A DNA stretch of 64,000 nucleotides from Amoebidium appalachense (taxonomy: Eukaryota > Ichthyosporea). Shown here piece after piece: positions 13,837 through 26,248 of this stretch. The first letter of the stretch is position 1. Every line of letters begins with the position of its first letter. Under the pieces are notes generated by a model that did not search any database, was not told the DNA's origin, and worked only from the letters and a program-made list of their open reading frames with translations. Location of the stretch: contig CAVNZM010000007.1 of NCBI GenBank assembly GCA_963693365.1, positions 10,044,001-10,108,000 of the forward strand, in the 5' to 3' direction. Position numbers and translations under genes: made by a program.

Positions 13837-15209
13837 AGGGGATGAGAAGAGATGCGAACGGACCTGGCATAGAGACACGGGTGCCAAAAATAGAGGCTGC
13901 AAACTCTGGGACTTACAATATGCTCGCGTGTGCAATGAGTGCCCGTGTTTGTTGGGAGGGGGGGGGGGGGGGGGGGGGGGAGGGGCCACATACTTGCCGG
14001 GTCCAGGGGTATGGCTGCATCTGTGCGCTCCTTGATAACGGCCTGGATTGTGGCCTTCCACTGCAGCACCTGAATGGGGGTAAAGGCCCTCAGAACATAG
14101 CCAGACATCCACATCCCCTCCCCCCCTCCCCCCTCCCCTCCCTCCCCCCTTCCCCCCCTCCCCGCGCTCCCCACTCCCCACCCTCCACCGGCCCACCCCG
14201 GGTTCCCCTGTGGTGCCGCATACACCGCCCCCTTCACCAAACCACCTGCCCCTCCCTCCCCCCCTCCCCGCCCCCCCCTTCCCCCCCCCCCAAAAAAAAA
14301 ACACGTTTGTGGCATGCATGCAGAGTACAGGCAGGCTGTATGGTACCTTCTTGGGGGTGTCGATGATGCCGGACCTGACCACTGTGTGTGTGTCTGCCAC
14401 GTGTGTGCTGTACACGTTCATCAGGTGTGTGCTCGGCTCGGTGTCCTGCACCAGCAGGGTGTGAGCTGATATAGATTGTGAACAGTGGGGATAATGCATT
14501 GGCTATGCAGCATATTGAGGATACACAAGAGTGCATAGGTGTAGGACAGTGAGGCGTCGGAGGTGGATTGTAACAAAGGTCGTGCTTTGGTGAAGAAAGT
14601 ATTCCCTGAAAAGAACCATGCTGCACACCCCAGAGGGTCTATGTGTCCGTCTGCGTGAGTGTGTGTTGGTCGTCTCGTGTGGGGAACATCTCTGCATCTC
14701 GGTGATCTTGCCTACTTTTAAGACCAGGTCACTTAATGTAAGGGGGATTTGGAGAGGGGAAGGGGGGAGCGGTGGGAGGGGGGGGAAGGGGGGGGTTGGG
14801 GGGGGTGGGGGGGGTGGGGGAACGGGGAGGAGCACTCACCAGCAGCCTACGCCATGCCGTGCCAACGGTACCTTTGAAAGGAATGGCATCCCATTGGTCT
14901 GTTGGGTGTGCACAGGTCAGAACTGTCCATGTCCATTGATGCATGGGGATATACTTATACTGTCATGCCTCTGTGGTATAGGTCAGGCAGCACGTGTGCC
15001 TTATAGCCACGTCATATGGCATAAAGGGGAAGGGGGAGAGAGGGGTAAAGGGGAAGTAAGGGGGGAGGTTTGTGGGAAAGGGGGGGTGGAGTATGCTTGA
15101 GAGGTTGGGGAAAGCGAAAAAATGTCCGAATGTGTGTGTGTTTGCATGTGTGTGCGTTTGTATTGTGGGGCAGATATTTAGGACCCGGGGGGGGAGGGGG
15201 GGAAGGGGA

Positions 15210-15246
<37 letters not shown>

Positions 15247-18200
15247 GTGGTACAGAGGTGGTGAAGATTATGGTAACGGTGCGCAGTTTTGTGGGGGAAG
15301 GGGGGAGGGTAGGGGGAGGGGGGTGGGGAGAGGGGGGGGGGGGGGGGGGTCATTGGTGGGGCGCTAGGTAGGGGAAGTGATGGAAGGGAAAGGGGAGGCC
15401 TTGGTGGTTGGGGCATGGGGGAGGTAGGTGATGGCGGTGACAGTGTGTTTAAGATGCCCCTCCGGGGGAAGGGGGGGGGAGGGAGGGGGGAGCGGGGCGG
15501 AAGAAGAAGGAGGGGGAGAGGGGGGGGAGGGGGGAAGGATTCAAGGCACCTGGATCGGACTTGGAAGGAGTGAAAGACCAGTCAGTCAGCTGGCAGGCCA
15601 CAACCTGGCCGTTAGCAGCCCACCGGCACGAGATGTGGCGGGGCCACTGGGCTATGTCCGAGATCACATGCGCACACACCTCCCCACACACAACTGCATG
15701 CCCACAATGTGAGAACGGGGCAATAACAATGGCATACCTAGCTTTGATGGCATGGTTCAAGTCTCCTTTGACAGCTACCTGGCTCATAAACACTTCCCCC
15801 CACTCTATTATCTTATCGGTGACCACTTTCCATATTGTTCCCCACCACCCACACACTTGCAGTTTCTGCCTCTGTTCCCCCTGTTTAACCTTCGCCCTGG
15901 GGGGCCACCTTTCCTCTGCTTTGGCCTCTTCTCTTTTCTCCCCTCCCTTATCTCCTCCCCCCCCCCCCCCTCCCCCCCATTCCAGTACCCCCCCTCCCCC
16001 CCTCTCCCCCCGTCCCCCAAACACACCCACCCACCCCCTATCCCGTCCCCCCACCCTCCTCTCCCAGAGCTATGTACTCTTCCCCTACCCCCCCCCCCCC
16101 CCACTTCGGAACCACATAAACATTCCTATCTCTCTGCGGCATCTCAACCCCCAACCCCGCCCCCTACCTCACCAGCTCCTAATCAAAAGGTAACAGCAGG
16201 AGCCAGAGGACACGGGACACACCTTCAGCAATGAACTGTGTGGCTTTGTCTTGCGGCATTTTGCACTTTTCCAGCCTGCAGGGTCGCATGCATCAGTGGT
16301 TATCCTGAGCACAAGTAGCAAGGCACAACAGGCCAAAGCACAAGAGAGAGGGCATTAATGTATTAATGTGAAAAAGGGGTGATGATGGTGTGGGATAAGG
16401 GCGACGGCGGGGGAGGAGGGGGGGGGGGGGGGGGGGGGGGGCGGGCTGGATCACCGATAAAGTGATGTTCCTTGCCACGGAAAAACAGTAATTATCTGAC
16501 AACCGTCAAAGGTGCAGTTTTTATGAGGAATTTATTTGTGTGTTAGTCGGAGGAATTCATGGAGAGGAGGGATGTGGGATGGGGAAAGATGGAGAAAGAG
16601 AGTAGGGAGAGAGGGAGGGAAACAGGGTAGTGGAGAAGAAGGGAAAAGCAAAAAGAGAGGGAGGTAAGAAGTGGTTGCAAGGATGGGTTTTTTAGGATTG
16701 GGTAAAAGGGCAGGGGGGAGGGAGGGAGGGGGAGGCGGGGGGAGGCGGTGGGGGGGGGGGGGGGGGGGCGAGGGGGGGATATTCATTCATTAATGTACGC
16801 ACTGTCATGATCTCATGATGTGCATGTGCCCTAATGTGCATTCGAGAGACAACTTTCAACATAGACGAGACGCACAACCCGAGAGTCCCAGAATAGGGCA
16901 CACACCTGTGCACGGGATTTTGTGAGTGGGTGTGCAGTGACAGGCGGGGGGTGTATGTTGCATAGCTGGACACTGGGCCCGGGTTGGCTACCGATCCACT
17001 GCTGCTCACACTGACTGAGTCCTCATCCTGCCCCTGTGGTGGCAGGGGCTCGCTGCTGAAGCTGTGCACACCTGCAATGCCCAACCAAAAAACATGCTGA
17101 GTCCGCATTGCTCAGGCCATAAGTGCAACCTCTAATGGTGTGCATGAAGAGACTGAGAACCAGAGGTTGAGGCCGGTGGGAAAGGGAAAGGACCGGTGTG
17201 GAGGGGAAGGAGGGGAAGAGGGATGGGGGAAGGAGGGAGGGGAGGAGAGGTGACTCAGAGAAAAAGGGTTTGGGCAGACAGAGAGGCACGTGGGGATGCA
17301 TGGGGAGGGGTAAGGACGGGTAGGACCTGGGGTGTGTGTGCGCACGGGCCGCGTGGAGGGGGGGGGGAGGGGGGGAAGGTATGGGAGGGGCAAGCAACCT
17401 CTGAAGATCTGGGACACGTTGTCACTGCTGGCTCTTGGGCTTGCTGGGTCATCCCCTGCAGGCAAGGCCACGTCATCAACTTGCCATCATACTGCTTGTT
17501 GGTACATGTGCCCCCCCCCCTCCCCCCCCCTCCCCCCCCCTCCCCCCGCCCCACCATCACCAACCACCACCACCACTACCAGCACCACCAACACCACTTC
17601 CAAAAAACAAAAAACACACACACGCACACACGCACACACACAGATGTACATATCTCCCACCCCACCTCTTCCTTGCCATCCTACTGTTTGTTAGTAAATG
17701 TTCCCCCCCTCTCCCCCCCCCCCCTCCCCCCTTTAAGTCCCCTCCCCCCTGCCCCCGCCCTCCCCCCCCCCCCCCCCCCCCCCCAACAACAACAACACAC
17801 CCACACACATACAGACACACATAGACAGAGGCGCACATCATCCATCCCCCCTCTTCCACGTTTCCCAACAACACTAGAACAATACGATTCACCACTGGCC
17901 ACCGCAATACACACACTACTAGGGCTCATTCTGGTAGTGTCAACACACACCCCATGGCCATCCAAGATATCCTCCCGTTATGCAAACCTGCCAATGTGTC
18001 AGGACTTACCCTTCTTCTCCTTCCTCTTGCGCTTGAACAACGAGGTCACGCTCGAACTGGAAATGGACTTGCCATCAGCCCCGGCTCTGAAACGAGAATT
18101 AGTGAGATATTGCTACCAAGATACGGGTTTAAAGGGGGGCCTTACACGCATAGCGTTCAGGGGGGGGGGGGGGGGAGGGGGGAGAGGGGGGGGGGGAGGG

Positions 18201-18280
18201 GGGGGGGGGGAGGAGAAGAGAGAGGGATAGAGAGCGAGAGAGAAAGGGAGAGAAGCAGGGTTGGAGAGGGGGCAATGAAG

Positions 18281-18351
<71 letters not shown>

Positions 18352-18783
18352 CATGTGTCGGCGTGCATGTGAGTGTGTGTGTGTGCCCGCGCGCGCGCGC
18401 GTGCGTGCGTGTGCGTGCGTGCGTGTGTGTGTGTGTGCATGTATGGGGTCTGGCAAGCAGATGTCTGCAGGTGTAGGCCATGGAGGTGTGGCTGGTGGGT
18501 TGGATGCATACCTCTCACTGGCAGCAGTATCAACGTCATCAGTGGCCAGCAGTGACGTGCTGTGAAGGCCCACCCCATATTAGCCCCCAATACCTAAAGA
18601 CAGGTTTGGATGGTGTGGTGTAGTTGCTACTGAGAGTGGCTGTGCATGTGACTGTGTGCATGTGCCTTGTGCTTGGGATGCACGTGACTTTATGTGTATG
18701 TGTTCAATGGCACTGGCAGAGAATTATTCTGGTGGTGGTGGTGTGTGTGTGTCTGGGGGGGGGGGGGGGGGGGGGGGGAGAGA

Positions 18784-18814
<31 letters not shown>

Positions 18815-19174
18815 AGGGGAGGGGGAGGGGGGGGGGGGGGGAGGGGGGGGAAGGGATTTATAGGCATTGCTGGACTATATGTGATGGTGAAGGAAGTAGG
18901 GTCTTGATGTGTGTGTGTGAGTGTTCCCAGGGGGTGGGAGGAGGGGTGGGGGTGGGGGGTTGAGGGGTGGGGTGGGGCCGATGGGGGGGAGGGGGGGAGG
19001 GGAAGGGGGGAAAGAAGGGGCTAGGGAGACGATTTGCCGGAGGTGGGGCAGAGCATAAGAAACCGAAACATCCTACTGCAACAGCAACAATACAAAAATG
19101 ATATGCCCAAAAATATACGAGAACGTAACCCGTAAGGACTTCATTACAGTAAGCCCCCCTTCCCCAACTCCCCT

Positions 19175-19245
<71 letters not shown>

Positions 19246-20358
19246 AACAAACACACACACAAAAACACGAAAAAAAAGAGGAAAAAAAAAAGAAAAAAAA
19301 AACCTTTGATAAATAAAACATTTTCCCCCCTCCCCCACCCTTCCCCTGCCCCACCACCATTTCTACCACCATCAAGTTCTACTCTTTCCCTTTACCCGTT
19401 ATCCAACCACCCATGTCCACTGCACCGGTTCCCTTTGAAAAATGCGGTGCACACCTCCCCCCCTCCCCTCCCCCCTTCTTCCCCCCTTTTAACTCTCCAT
19501 CCCCCACCCTCTGCTTCGGGAAGTTCTCTCCTCTCGTAGCCAATCAAATACTAGCTTTGTTTTGTCCGCACTTCCTTAAACTGTCTGCCCGCAACACTGC
19601 ACCGACCCTTGCCCTTTTTCTGACATATTAGGGTCGATGAAGAAAATGCATGTTTGGGTATTGCCCAATATTTAAATATCTGTTCTCCCATTGGGTGTTT
19701 GTTTGGGAAAGGGGAGGGGGGGGGGGGGGGGGGGGGGAGGAGAGGGGGGCGGAGGGGGGGGGGGGGGAGGTGAAGGGGGGAGGGAGCAAGAGGGATGTTA
19801 ATGGAGAGGGAGAGGGGCAGAGTGCAGAAGGGCATAAAAAGAACAACGAGGATGGCTAACAGAGCACAGGCACACACCTTGAGGCCTCTGCCTTGGGGTC
19901 CACTGTGCTGATGCTATGACCCTCGGGTGGAATAACTATCTCCCCATCTGGTCGGGACCACATTTGGTTAGTGTAAAATCTAAGTATGGATGATGTAAAA
20001 TCGGAACAATTTTTTTCGATCTCCGGTTATGAGGTTTTGTGAAACTAAAAAGAGTTGATAAAAGATACTGAACAACTAACTACATACAAGGTAAAATGCA
20101 ATTCTCAATGGGCAGTGTAGTGCAACCCAGGAATACACGTATGGCCACATACCCAGTTGCTTGAGGGAGTCTGCCACAATCTCAATGACGGCCTTCTGCT
20201 CCTTGTTGAGGACTGGGGTGGAGTGCGGCAGTCAGTAACAGCACAGCCCCGGCAAAAGTAGGAAACATTCGCCTTTCATTTTCATTGTTTCCCCCTTTTT
20301 TTCATTTAATTTGTATAGTTTTTGGAGCATTTAGACATTGGCGAAGGGGGCATTTTTT

Positions 20359-20392
<34 letters not shown>

Positions 20393-20509
20393 GGAGGGAG
20401 GGGGGGAGGGGAGAGGGGGGGGGGGGTTGCAGCTGACTCGGATATGAAGCGCATTCTGACTCAGATATAAAGCGCAATCCGGGTAATCTTAGAACGTGGG
20501 GGTGGGGAA

Positions 20510-20540
<31 letters not shown>

Positions 20541-21197
20541 GATGTATGCGTTTGAAGGTTGGCAATATGGAGGAGACAACAAAGAGCAACAACGGGGAGG
20601 GGGGGAGGGGGGACTTGGGGGGAGTTGGGGGATGGTACAGCGAACAAGCATACAAAGCTATATCAAACCCAAGTTAACCTTGCAGTATCACCCTGGAATA
20701 AGTTAGTAACATGATAACCTGCAAGGGGTAGTTGCCTCTGCAGGAATGTTCTGTGACAGGCATGCATACAATTACAGCAATAGTAGCTTCTTTACTTAAA
20801 CCCACCCACACTGTTACATGTGATCCAACTTACATTTCTGCAGGCGTGAGAGGTCTATGTTAACGGGCTGGGGCTGTGGCCTTCTGTCTCTGCTGCCCAG
20901 ACCAAGGCCCACGGGCATCCAGCTCTTGGGCCTCCCTCCTGAACACAACAGTTAGCAGGCAACCGAATTGACACACATACTGTCCACTGCAGGCAAGATG
21001 TGCATGTTATCAACTATTTTTATCTGTGTGGTTTATACTCCTTTTTTTAACCCTTTTCCCCACCTTTTCATTTCCTTTTTTATTTGGCTTTCTTTTTCAC
21101 TGCTTGGGAGGTACGGGGGCAAAGAAGGGAGGGAGAGAGGAAGGGAGGGGTGGGGTGGGGGGAGCAGTAAAGGGCCGTGTGTGTGTGTGTGTGTGTG

Positions 21198-21248
<51 letters not shown>

Positions 21249-21345
21249 GCGTGTGCGTGTGTGTGTGTGGGTGGGTGGGTGTGTGTGTGTGCGCGCGCGC
21301 GCGCCCGTGTGTGTGTGTGTGTGTGTGTGCATGCGTGCACGCGTG

Positions 21346-21395
<50 letters not shown>

Positions 21396-21408
21396 CGTGT
21401 CCGCGCTC

Positions 21409-21439
<31 letters not shown>

Positions 21440-21900
21440 CATATGTGTGTGTGTGTGTTGGGTGTGTGGATCTGTGCGTGGGTAGAACATTGGGGGGAAG
21501 GAGGGGAGGACGGGCGTGATTCATAGTTTTAGCCATAGAGACCCCTAGCCAATCAACCACAAAATTGCCGTGCGCAAACACAACAAAAAAGTGCCTACCT
21601 GGTGTTGTGGGTGTGGATGCAGCTGTTGATTGGTCCTTCTTCTTGCCGTCATCTGTGAGGGTATCAGGCTTTATAGGCATACCGAGAGCTCAACGGTGCA
21701 AGAGACGATGTGCATAATAAAGAGAGCAGTAGGCCCTGTGTGAAAGCGAGCTTTTACCGGCCATGGATGTCTTCTGTCTTCAAAATTCCAATAGTATGGC
21801 CATGGCGATCCGACCACATGTACTGCAGAGCAACGATGGGGCTTCCACGACAGGGAGTTTTACATTTGAAGATAGGAGGTGGGTACAAAAAAAGTTCTCC

Positions 21901-21999
<99 letters not shown>

Positions 22000-22944
22000 G
22001 GGGAGCCGGGGTTTCAATTTCGTTTCTTTATTAAATTTTACCACTGACTTTCAAGTGCACCTGTGAATGATAATCTGCAATGTACTGGCATAAAATGTAT
22101 GTACTTTAAAGCTAAAGTTGGAATCGATTCGTAGTATCACATCATATTCTTCGAGTCTATGGCCCACACATATCCACAACCCATCAATCACAGGCGCACC
22201 GTTGCAAGCAGAACAATTCACAATACCTTGGGAAGGGTCAGGGTTGCGGGGCCGAGTAAGAGTATGAAGGATGACACATGTGGCCACGGCAATGCTGAAT
22301 ACAGCCGCAAGCTGAACGCTTACCACCACCTGCAGAAGGTGGCACCAATAAGGTTAGGCACTGTGCGTGATGGCATACGGGGGAGTAACTCGTTTTGGCC
22401 ATCTAGTCCACATATCGTTAATAGACAAGCAGATTTACAAGCTAGCACAAAACCAAAAGAGAGTTCGTCTTATTTACTAGTATTGGTTATGTAACAAGAA
22501 GAAAATAGCATATACAACGGTGAAGGTCTGCTCGTCAACTAGATAAGATCTAAACGACCAAGGTTCCTGAGGAGATCTGGTAGGAGCAAGCGGATGCTGA
22601 ACGACTTTTGAGAGTATTTTGTGTAATCCGCCTAGCATATGGTTTTTTTTGCTTTGCTGGTGTTCTAAACTTGTGATACACACAGCCCCGGCAGGGAACT
22701 CTCCATATACTCACCCAGGTGCCCCAAGCTGAACGCCGGATCTCAGCTGTAACCAGGCCCCCTGGTATGGGCAACCAAGCTTCCAAAGTGGCTGACCACT
22801 TCTGGATTAGTGCTGGCTGTGGTTTCTGGCGCAGAAGCCATGATGGCAGTAGGTCATGTTTCTCAAATGCTTCCGAAAGCTGTATGTTTGCATCCGGAAA
22901 ATGCACATATTCACTAAGTTGGGGCTCTGGATCTCGGGGCACAG
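6681..22944 (-). CDS. Putative membrane-anchored CX5R inositide phosphatase (SopB/INPP4-like), 29 exons, 5' end missing
   Basis: Twenty-nine exons join with matching phases into about 940 codons: 22944-22715, 22329-22227, 21652-21599, 20938-20834, 20212-20153, 19947-19878, 18559-18512, 18086-18010, 17455-17399, 17071-16906, 16275-16223, 15825 (or 15855)-15550, 14898-14840, 14445-14347, 14069-13994, 13587-13460, 12937-12800, 12554-12480, 12131-12024, 11607-11542, 11016-10954, 10710-10588, 10113-10054, 9625-9545, 9237-9121, 8732-8604, 7440-7393, 7119-7028, 6747-6681. The second exon encodes a ~24-residue hydrophobic segment (likely membrane anchor), followed by a Ser/Pro/Lys-rich linker with a basic FKRKRKEKK patch. 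Near mapped residue 785 lies [10 protein letters not shown], a Cys-X5-Arg phosphatase loop. The same style of loop (CKS-x-x-DRT) is known from inositol-polyphosphate 4-phosphatases and the SopB/IpgD effectors. Other segments include [12 protein letters not shown] and [11 protein letters not shown]. Substrate is inferred, not shown. The start codon lies upstream of 22944 and was not found. Confidence 0.65.
9545..9625 (-). CDS. Catalytic-loop exon of the CX5R phosphatase
   Basis: An 81-nt, phase 0-0 exon between AG (9626-9627) and GTGAGT. It ends with [11 protein letters not shown], so the donor falls just after the Thr of the loop. The next exon (9237-9121) begins with GLVFGL, completing C-K-S-G-C-D-R-T-G. 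The catalytic Cys and Arg are spaced as in Cys-X5-Arg phosphatases. The residue before Asp is Cys, where Lys is the usual residue in related loops. Confidence 0.7.
11467..11540. repeat. (CA)n tract abutting a splice donor
   Basis: Thirty-seven CA units on the plus strand. On the coding (minus) strand this is (GT)n beginning at the first base of the intron after the exon ending GAGCAG at 11542, so the repeat contains the splice donor itself. Confidence 0.9.
13020..13085 (-). repeat. Dispersed-repeat copy with C-run tail (intronic)
   Basis: Read on the minus strand this matches the copy at 42700-42800 closely: both share the blocks GAGTAC, AGCACACA, TCATGACGG and ACACAATGC in the same order and spacing on the plus-strand reading here. 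It borders a G-rich run, i.e. poly(C) on the element's own strand. Confidence 0.6.
18283..18348. repeat. (GT)n tract in a phosphatase intron
   Basis: About 33 GT units on the plus strand, continuing as imperfect TG/CG repeat to 18440. On the coding strand it reads (CA)n in the 3' half of the intron between exons 18559-18512 and 18086-18010. Confidence 0.9.
20435..20480 (-). repeat. Short dispersed-repeat copy with internal 23-bp duplication
   Basis: Two adjacent 23-bp units differing at a few positions follow a G run. Read on the minus strand they contain GAATGCGCTTCATATC, matching the 3' end of the dispersed family described at 31938-32125, and lead into a poly(C) run. Confidence 0.45.
21177..21480. 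repeat. (TG)n compound microsatellite
   Basis: About 300 bases of (TG)n with CG-rich interruptions in the phosphatase intron between exons 21652-21599 and 20938-20834. It is (CA)n on the coding strand. Confidence 0.9.
21907..21996. repeat. (GT)n microsatellite, ~45 units
   Basis: Perfect (GT)n in the phosphatase intron between exons 22329-22227 and 21652-21599, reading (CA)n on the coding strand. Confidence 0.95.
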
Positions 22945-24527
22945 CTTACAGCTTCAAACAAAACAACTGGCACACGCCAGTGTGCCGGAGTCTCTGCCAA
23001 AGCCCAAGATTGAGGTGTTTCCAGACACGTGTAAGCATGCAGATGTATCAATGGAGATGCAGGAACTTATGTTTTTAGCACAGAGAAATTGAGTGACTCG
23101 GAGGCAGAAACAAGATTCTGAGAGGTACAGTGCAAATATACTGAGTTGGGGTTTGGCGTTTGACAAGGATCTTGACGGTGCAGATGCTGAGAATAGGAAC
23201 AGAGCAGTGAAGAAAGCACAAGGGCATAACATGCTTACCGTTCGTATGATGGCAGACATTATGTAGAAGTTTTCTAGCAACAGCCACGGATTAGTTGTGT
23301 TTGTGCTTCAACAAAAACAGCAGTTCCTTTACTTCAGCTGTGTGGGGTGGTGCTCAACAGTTGGAACATGTAAAAGCCGGACGCCCGCCTATGATTCCAC
23401 TCCAACGTGACGAAAAATCCTTTTCCCACCAGCAGTTCTACATATATAGTGCTAATCGTAATGTCTCTCTCTCATGTGCCTACTTAGAGTATACAATGTT
23501 TGGCTACATGGGTAGGTTCAACTCGGGAAGCCTTCTTTCTCCCAGCTGGCTAAAAGTTCGGAAGTGCGAGTTCCCTAATGATCGTTAGCTAAAGAGCCCC
23601 ACCCAAAAAAACATAACTCGTGAAGTTTTTATTGTCTTCTCCGTATGCCGTGCATACTTGCATATCTTTCCGTTGAATAAATCCAGTCAAAAGAAAAAAA
23701 AAACATACATGCAGACCGGAACCTACTGTGATCAGAATAGGCCACAAAATACATAAATGGTGCCTCAAAAAATTCAGTGATTGTATATTCTAACAGCTTT
23801 TAGATCAAAATAGAATAAATAAAGAAGCTTAAAAAAAAGCTAGAAATGACCGTGAAGAGAAAAAAATAAATATGCTTTATGAAGTGCACTTTTGTAGGAA
23901 CCCCCACCTCTGCAACCCAAAATGGTAAGTTGTGCAGCTCTCAGTCATCCAATGAGATTCGTTCAATGATACCGTTTTAGCCAATCGTTTCTGCTTTGAA
24001 TTCAAAAAGTCCGCGGGGCGCGGCCGCGGGCGGAGCCAGAACTGTGCCGGACCAGGACCGGATGTGAGCGTGCACATGTACAGCCAAACGCCAGTGACTT
24101 GAAGTCTAGGCTGTTTCATAAAACTAGCTCTGCAGCCTAACACGTACTGACGTGTTGCCGCACGTGCGACGTTTTTACATCTACTCAGGTCCCTTTTAAG
24201 TTAAAAAAAAAAAAAAAAAAGAAAAAAGAAAGGAGACACCGCCTCAGTAGGTGGTAGCTCTGCAGCCATGTTTTATTATAGCTCCTTTTATCCTTTTTTC
24301 AAATTCAACAAAAGAGTAAGCAACCTGGGGCACGGGAGCAGCAATTCAATTGCCAAAATTCAACCCTACCCCCCTCCCCCCCTCCCCCCTCTCCGCCCCC
24401 TTCCCCCCCCCCCCCCCCCCTTCCCCCCTCCCCCTCCCCGGCCCCCTCCCCCCCCCACCCCTCCACACACACACCCTTCCCCCCCCCCCGCCACCCTTCC
24501 CCCAGGACCCATCTCCTCCCCTCCTTC

Positions 24528-24563
<36 letters not shown>

Positions 24564-25646
24564 TTCCCCCCCCCCGCCCGCCCGCCGGGCGCTCTCCAAC
24601 AGGCCCTATGGAGAAACCTGGAGGCTCAGCTTCTTCGCTCGGGCAGGAGAGGGTGGTGAAGAGAGCTGGGGGGGGCGGGGGAGGGAGGGGAGGAGGAGTT
24701 TTGGAAACTTGGTGACTGTGGTCCTTTTAAACTCGAGTATTTACACACTGCTGAGCCGCACCCTGCAGGTGCACAACACCGTAACTGAACACAGCAAATG
24801 TTTTATCAGTGTAATAGCCTACTGGTCTTTGTACGCGGTGGAAATGCAAGCGAGGGTGGCCTAGAAAGGGAAGCGCATGCACCCTTTTGAACATCCCTCA
24901 AACACCCCTCTTCCTTCTTTTCTCCCCCCTAACAGCGGCTATCTGCGCCAATGGCATCGGGACGTATCAGCCCCCTCCTCCCTCCCCAGCTCTCCCCGCC
25001 CTCTCCTCCTCCCCCTTTTACCTTCCCTACATCTTTCCCCTTTCTGGGCATAACACCACACGAATTATTAGTGCCAATGCGAGTTCCGCCAGGTGAGGGA
25101 AATGGTGCGTGCGGACTGCAACCGAAGACCTGGTGCTCATGTGGCGCAAAGGTGTGTCAACGTGCAAGTACGTGGGTTTGCACGTTGCTGCAGCAAGTGG
25201 AGCAAGCCTGACATACGGTTGCGCTTTAAAGTTTGGCACATGCAATGCCACTCTTTTGCTCCCTTGAATTTTGTGTACAAATGTGTGTGTGCCCACGCTT
25301 GCGCTTCGGCACGAGCATGCATGCGCCACTGCGAATGAAACGTATGTTTCTGATAATAATACACGTACGCAGTGTAAGGTTGTGTGAGCGTGTGTGCGTG
25401 TGTGTCAACGTGATGGTGTGGCTTTGTTTGTGTTTGTCTGGGTCAGACTCAGGCTGCGCGCAAGTATGTATGCCCAAGTTACACATATGATAAATGATGC
25501 CGACCGTCCGTACTTGATGGTGTGCCTGTGTGTTTGTCTGGGTCAGGCTGCGCGCAAGCATGTATGCCTTACCTTTACACTTAAGTTCCTTACTTTTGGA
25601 AGACTACAGATCGTTGTCGGGTAGGTGGTACCGGGTGGGTGTTTTT

Positions 25647-25695
<49 letters not shown>

Positions 25696-26248
25696 GTGGT
25701 GGTGGGGGGGGGGGGGGGGGGGGGGATGGAAGCTTTTAGAGAGCCTATGGGAGCACTGACCGACATTCTTTATTGGTTTACAGCCAAATGTTTCAACTTC
25801 ATTCAAAATGGATATTTAAGTATAACCTACTGAGTATAAGCTCAACTTTCAACACACTGCTATCTAGTATTCTGCGCTTGTTTATGCATCTGTATCATTC
25901 AACCGCCGACAGAGACCTGGTATGTCAACCACAAACAATCTGCTCCCCCCCCCCCCCCCCCTTCCCCCACTCCCTCCCTCTTTCCTCCTCACACACCCTA
26001 CAACCAATTGAAAAGCAAATCATCTTGTGCAGTCTTGTGCGTCACCCCCCCCCCCCCCCCCCCCCCTCCCCCGGCACCCCCCCTCCCCCCCTCCCAGTTC
26101 CAGGGTCCTTTTTGTGCAGAAAGACCAGGAAAACTAGACAGTGATGTAGCACTTGATGTTGCCGTAAAAAGCATGTTATGAGTGGGTGGATTCACTAGCT
26201 AGCAGCTATAAAATATATCGCGCGGAGGTATTTCGGCATCCGACAAGA
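22945..26248. other. Region upstream of the phosphatase and downstream of the syntenin-like gene
   Basis: Must contain the missing 5' exon(s) of the phosphatase. A candidate promoter lies at 23949-24035: CCAAT at 23949-23953 and 23981-23985, then a GC-rich block at 24012-24035 with a NotI-like GCGGCCGC. The stretch 23000-23870 is AT-richer unique sequence with no confident exon. At 24360-24600 there is C-rich low-complexity sequence, at 25640-25725 T, GT and G runs, and at 25947-26095 C runs. No other gene is recognised. Confidence 0.45.
23949..24035 (-). promoter_or_regulatory. Candidate promoter of the phosphatase gene (CCAAT and GC box)
   Basis: Two CCAAT motifs 27 bp apart are followed by a 24-bp G/C-only-like block (24012-24035) with CGCGG and GGGCGG motifs, the most CpG-dense short stretch in the neighbourhood. 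It lies about 1 kb upstream of the first mapped exon of the minus-strand gene. Function is inferred from motif content alone. Confidence 0.35.

Noticed and set aside
15691-15738. A possible 44-48-nt intron (GTATGC...GCAG) within the phosphatase exon 15825-15550
   Set aside because: Removing it would shift the frame of the following VCGEVCAH segment, while the uninterrupted exon keeps phase with both neighbours.
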